Below, piece by piece: positions 60,910 through 64,000 of a stretch of DNA of 64,000 nt (position 1 is its first letter; each line of letters starts with the position of its first letter). Source of the DNA: an uncultured Lachnospiraceae bacterium (GTDB lineage Bacteria; Bacillota; Clostridia; Lachnospirales; Lachnospiraceae); the NCBI GenBank assembly GCA_910585075.1, contig CAJUED010000011.1, forward strand, positions 9,032 through 73,031, written 5' to 3'. The notes beneath the pieces are model-generated. The model did no database searches. It saw nothing but the letters and a program-made list of their open reading frames with translations, and was not told where the DNA came from. The position numbers and the translations under genes were made by a program.

Positions 60910-62883
60910 TTAAATATTGTTTCCTACCTCATAACCGTCCCATACGGCATGAAGGATTGTGCTGACTTTCTGTCCGTCACCAATCTCATAGACAACAGCC
61001 CCGCATCCGCCAAGCTCCTGTGCCATGGAAGGAACCGGACGGAAGCCTACCGCAATCACAACCGAATCCGCATCCAGCGTCTTTTTCTGCCCATCGCTTT
61101 CCAGAATAACCTTCCCGTCTTCCACAGCAAAAAGGCGGTGGTTCTCCAGCACATTCACATGATGATATTCAAACAAATCAGGAATCATCTGGCCGTTGGG
61201 AATTGGGGAGGGAATCCCTGCTGACAAAATCTTTGGCAAAGCCTCTACAACTGTAACCTCCTTGCCGGCCTGGGCATAATCCAGAGCCATTTCACAGCCT
61301 ACCAGACCTCCCCCAATCACGACAACCTTCTGCCCTACCTTTTCCGGATGCGCAAACGCCTCCATGCAGCCAAGTACCTTCTCATCATCCATCCCCGGCA
61401 CCTTCGGCGTAACCGGAACAGATCCTGCTGCCAGAATAATCACATCTGCACCCATATCGCGGAGCTGCCCTGCTGTAACTGTCTCTCCCGTATGGATTTC
61501 TACCGGTAGTTCTTTCAGTTCATTCTGGTACCACACATTCAATTCCCTTACTTCTTTCTTGAAACCATGGGAGCCGCCGGGGATCAGATTGCCGCCCAGC
61601 TTCTGATTTTTTTCATACAAAGAAACCTTATGGCCGCGCATTGCCGCAGTCCTGGCCGCTTCCATGCCCGCAACACCGCCTCCTACGACCACCACCTTTT
61701 TCGGTTTCACACAGGGACGGAGCGCGAACCTCACTTCCCGCATTGCCGTCGGGTTCACCGCACAAGTCGGCTGTTTTCCCTGCTGGAGCCTTGTGATACA
61801 GCCCTGATTGCAGGCGATACACGGGCGAATCTTCTCCGTATGTCCGGACAGCACCTTATTGGGGTATTCCGGGTCAGCCAGAGCCCCACGACCCATGACA
61901 ACCGCATCAATCTTTCCATCCCGGATAGCTGCCTCTGCTATATCCGCATCATTCATGCGCCCGCCTGCAAGAATCGGAATATTCACAGCTTCCTTTGCCT
62001 TTGCCGCCAGCTCTACCAGATACCCCTTCGGCATATACATAGGCGGGCAGGCATAATAGAAGGAGTCATAAATCCCCGTATCCACACTGAGACAGTCATA
62101 GCCATAGGATTCCAACAGTTTCGCAATCTCAATCCCTTCCTCCAGTGTACGTCCAATTTCTTCTTCACCGGTCAGGCTCGCCTGCTCAAACCCTTTCACA
62201 AAGGTCTTTAGTCCTAAACGCATACTGACCGGAAAATCACTCCCGCATTCCTGCTTGATGCCTTCCAGAATTTCCTTTGCCGCCCGCAGACGATTTTCCA
62301 GGCTTCCACCGTATTCATCCGTGCGGTGGTTCATCATAGACAGTGCAAACTGGTCAAGCAGATATCCCCAATGAATAGAATGCACTTCCACACCTGAAAA
62401 ACCGGAATCTTTCGCCACTTTTGATGCTTTTACCACAGATTCAATCTTCGATTTAATCTGGTCACGGGTCAACTCCGGCGAAACCTCACCCGGGTGCCGG
62501 AACACATGTACGGACGAAGGCGCCGGAAGGTTCGGATAGTTGCGCCCCAGCCCCATTGTTATCTGTGCAAATATTTTTGTGCCATAAGCACCCGCTCTTT
62601 CGTTCAGCTCTGTTGCCGTCATTTTAAATGCATCCGGATTTTGTAGAATAGTAGGGCCAACTCCGGTATATGGGTCAACCGTACCATCCGCCGCGATTGC
62701 CCCGGTAAAAATCAGGCCAAATCCACCCTTAGCCCTCTCCACCAGATATTGTATTGTCTCGCCTTTCAGACCTCCGCCCGGCAGATGATGCTGCCCTCCC
62801 CCGACCGGTGCCATACAAAACCGGTTTTTAATGGTCAGTCTGCCTATCTGCAGCGGCTTTCCTAAATACTCATAGCTTTGCAT
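60910..62883 (-). CDS. Old yellow enzyme-type NADH:flavin oxidoreductase (BaiCD/BaiH-like)
   Basis: A 657-residue two-part reductase. The N-terminal FMN TIM barrel (1-370) has NRFCMAPVGG, VEVHSIHWGYLLDQF (family HxxH/Y region: usually HGAHGYLL) and ILAGGRMNDADIAEAA; a 4Fe-4S cluster follows in CIACNQGC and QPTCAVNP; the C-terminal half binds FAD/NAD(H) (VVVVGGGVAGMEAAR, VVIGGGLVGCEMALDY). Related enzymes are 2,4-dienoyl-CoA reductase, BaiCD/BaiH and trimethylamine dehydrogenase. The catalytic GAHGYL is altered to SIHWGYL. Start behind AAGGAGG. Divergent from HxlR. Confidence 0.92.
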   Translation of the reverse strand: MQSYEYLGKPLQIGRLTIKNRFCMAPVGGGQHHLPGGGLKGETIQYLVERAKGGFGLIFTGAIAADGTVDPYTGVGPTILQNPDAFKMTATELNERAGAYGTKIFAQITMGLGRNYPNLPAPSSVHVFRHPGEVSPELTRDQIKSKIESVVKASKVAKDSGFSGVEVHSIHWGYLLDQFALSMMNHRTDEYGGSLENRLRAAKEILEGIKQECGSDFPVSMRLGLKTFVKGFEQASLTGEEEIGRTLEEGIEIAKLLESYGYDCLSVDTGIYDSFYYACPPMYMPKGYLVELAAKAKEAVNIPILAGGRMNDADIAEAAIRDGKIDAVVMGRGALADPEYPNKVLSGHTEKIRPCIACNQGCITRLQQGKQPTCAVNPTAMREVRFALRPCVKPKKVVVVGGGVAGMEAARTAAMRGHKVSLYEKNQKLGGNLIPGGSHGFKKEVRELNVWYQNELKELPVEIHTGETVTAGQLRDMGADVIILAAGSVPVTPKVPGMDDEKVLGCMEAFAHPEKVGQKVVVIGGGLVGCEMALDYAQAGKEVTVVEALPKILSAGIPSPIPNGQMIPDLFEYHHVNVLENHRLFAVEDGKVILESDGQKKTLDADSVVIAVGFRPVPSMAQELGGCGAVVYEIGDGQKVSTILHAVWDGYEVGNNI

Positions 62884-62961
62884 GATCGTTCCTCCTTTAT
62901 CTGCAGGATTGACTTTTCCTGCTGCTGATATTATAATCATAGCCAGAACAAAACAAAAAGC

Positions 62962-62987
62962 AAGTACGCACATTAAAGTGCGATACT
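62962..62987. promoter_or_regulatory. Candidate HxlR operator
   Basis: AAGTA-CGCAC and GTGCG-ATACTT form an imperfect dyad between the divergent OYE and hxlR genes; another ATACTT lies at 62999-63006. HxlR proteins bind short dyads between themselves and target genes. Confidence 0.5.
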
Positions 62988-63027
62988 TACATTATAGTTA
63001 TATACTTGCCTAAAGGAGAGTGTAAAA

Positions 63028-63360
63028 ATGAGCGGGCGCTGCATATCACAAGAATGCCTGAAAACAACGGGTTTCAGCTATACCTTATCCCTGATTAACG
63101 GGAAATATAAAATGACAATTCTTTATACGCTTATGGAATTTGGTATTGTCCGATTCAATGAAATGAAAAAATATATTGGTGAAATTTCATATAAAACACT
63201 TAGTTCCACCTTAAAAGAACTGGAAGCAGATCAGTTAATATACAGAAAAGAATATCCCCAGATTCCTCCAAAAGTAGAATATGGTTTGACAGAACGGGGA
63301 AAGTCTTTAATCCCTATTTTAGATGGTATGTGTGAATGGGGCGATAATCACCGTCTTTAA
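63028..63360 (+). CDS. HxlR-family transcriptional regulator
   Basis: A 110-residue winged-helix regulator: GKYKMTILYTLMEFGIVRFNEMKKYIGEISYKTLSSTLKELEADQL (HTH) and YRKEYPQIPPKVEYGLTERGKSL (wing), all family hallmarks. Two Cys near the start (GRCISQECLK) could act as thiol/electrophile sensor, as in YodB/HypR relatives. It is divergent from the reductase cluster and probably controls it. Confidence 0.93.
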   Translation: MSGRCISQECLKTTGFSYTLSLINGKYKMTILYTLMEFGIVRFNEMKKYIGEISYKTLSSTLKELEADQLIYRKEYPQIPPKVEYGLTERGKSLIPILDGMCEWGDNHRL

Positions 63361-63420
63361 AATCGTCCCTTTCATTTCTTTTTTCGGATTTTATTCTTCC
63401 CTCTAAAAACTGCAGGAAAA

Positions 63421-63455
63421 AGCCGTAATCTCTGACATTTATCAGATTTACGGCT
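63421..63455 (-). terminator. Terminator of the MacB-type permease gene
   Basis: On the reverse strand AGCCGTAA and TTACGGCT with inner TCTGA/TCAGA pairs form a long stem followed by TTTTT. It overlaps none of the coding region and may also serve the convergent hxlR gene. Confidence 0.8.
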
Positions 63456-63464
63456 TAGCTCCGA

Positions 63465-64000
63465 CTATTCGAACCTGGTAGAGTCCACAATGCTTATTCT
63501 CCCAACACTTCCCAGCGGAATGCAGGCAGCCAGCATACAAATCCCTGTTGAAACCCCCGCTGCTAAAAGCATGGGAACCACCGGAGGGGCAACAAGCGCA
63601 AAGACATCCGTTACTGCGGCCTCCACACAAATCACGCAAAGATACCCTGCCAGCCCGCCAATGAATGCCGCAATCAAACCATAGTAACCCCCTTCCCACA
63701 AAAAGATACGAAACAGGCTTCCTCTGCTCATGCCAATGGCCCGGCATACTCCAATCTCCGCTTCCCGGGTATGTACATTGGTGCATACCGTATTGATAAT
63801 ATTCAAAATGCCGATAAGGCCTACAAACAAAATCAGTCCCCATCCCAGCATCTTAATCTGGGCTTCACTTTCCGCAAACTGCCTGTCTGTCTGTTCATAA
63901 GACACCGTGGTGGTTCCGGGAACCCTGCGCACAAACTCCTTTAATGTTTCGTCAAAGGCCTGCCTGTCCCCATCCTCATAAAGGATGGGCCGAAGTTCTG
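63465..64000 (-). CDS. MacB/FtsX-family ABC transporter permease, partial
   Basis: The C-terminal 178 or so residues of an ABC permease; the gene continues beyond the window. An extracellular domain end (TLKEFVRRVPGTTTVSYEQTDRQF) leads to three membrane helices of the FtsX domain: GWGLILFVGLIGILNIINTV, then REAEIGVCRAIGMSRGSLFRIFLWEG, the conserved cytoplasmic loop, and two further helices. These proteins move lipoproteins, peptides or antibiotics. The reading frame is open through 64000. Confidence 0.9.
   Translation of the reverse strand, partial: ELRPILYEDGDRQAFDETLKEFVRRVPGTTTVSYEQTDRQFAESEAQIKMLGWGLILFVGLIGILNIINTVCTNVHTREAEIGVCRAIGMSRGSLFRIFLWEGGYYGLIAAFIGGLAGYLCVICVEAAVTDVFALVAPPVVPMLLAAGVSTGICMLAACIPLGSVGRISIVDSTRFE

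Noticed and set aside
63460..63485. TTCGAACC text that looks like a tRNA T-arm
   Set aside because: It encodes the C-terminal residues of the FtsX-type permease and no other tRNA arms can be folded around it.

Overview
The window looks like the chromosome of a gut-type clostridium, most likely a Lachnospiraceae member. The reasons are an intermediate base composition, strong AGGAGG-type ribosome sites, TIGR04086 and DUF3048 proteins, HemZ, a glmS ribozyme, a CIRCE-controlled groESL, YesM/YesN-driven carbohydrate transport and an agr-type peptide signalling locus. There are no rRNA or tRNA genes, CRISPR arrays, phage genes or insertion sequences. The two ends cut a CNNM/CorC membrane protein (left) and a MacB/FtsX permease (right).

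Layout. 1-5.4 kb: a partial HlyC/CorC protein, a small membrane protein, and a quorum-sensing locus. There agrB and a small agrD (predicted serine lactone peptide) converge on an operon of a dual-HTH regulator, a LytTR response regulator and an AgrC-like kinase. 5.7-12.6 kb: a nickel/peptide ABC transporter operon with a structured leader, between two hexapeptide acetyltransferases. 12.6-18.4 kb: an AAA/PD-(D/E)XK protein, citrate lyase citDEF and a serine hydrolase. 18.6-26.8 kb: a complex-sugar ABC transporter with an esterase, a YesMN two-component system and a LysR regulator. 26.8-30.0 kb: blaI-blaR1 with a consensus promoter, facing a decayed penicillin-binding protein. 30.1-33.9 kb: a SRAP protein, an intergenic hairpin array, an SOS-controlled Y-family polymerase pair, and an AraC regulator overlapping a ClpP paralogue. 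34-42.3 kb: hemZ, glmS with its ribozyme, a DUF3048 lipoprotein, an MBL hydrolase and rel. 42.7-49.6 kb: groESL, a degenerate GGDEF protein, a membrane-anchored GH25 lysozyme with an unknown partner, and a phosphatase. 49.8-57.4 kb: orphan KdpD/KdpE-like regulators and a metal island (FeoA-FeoB fusion, two ArsR regulators, a Zn/Cd P-type ATPase and a separate metal-binding subunit). 57.5-63.4 kb: an AraC regulator, flavoprotein, MATE pump, NTF2-fold protein, old-yellow-enzyme reductase and HxlR regulator.

How the parts work together. Several blocks are complete sense-and-respond units: AgrB/D with kinase and regulator; YesMN with its transporter; BlaI/BlaR1, whose likely target gene has decayed; LexA sites with the translesion polymerase; ArsR sites with metal efflux; HxlR with the reductase cluster. 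The least explained items are the agr locus with its predicted lactone peptide, the leader of the nickel/peptide operon, the hairpin array near 31 kb, and the AraC-ClpP overlap. All functional calls rest on motif reading and family knowledge; no database search was run.
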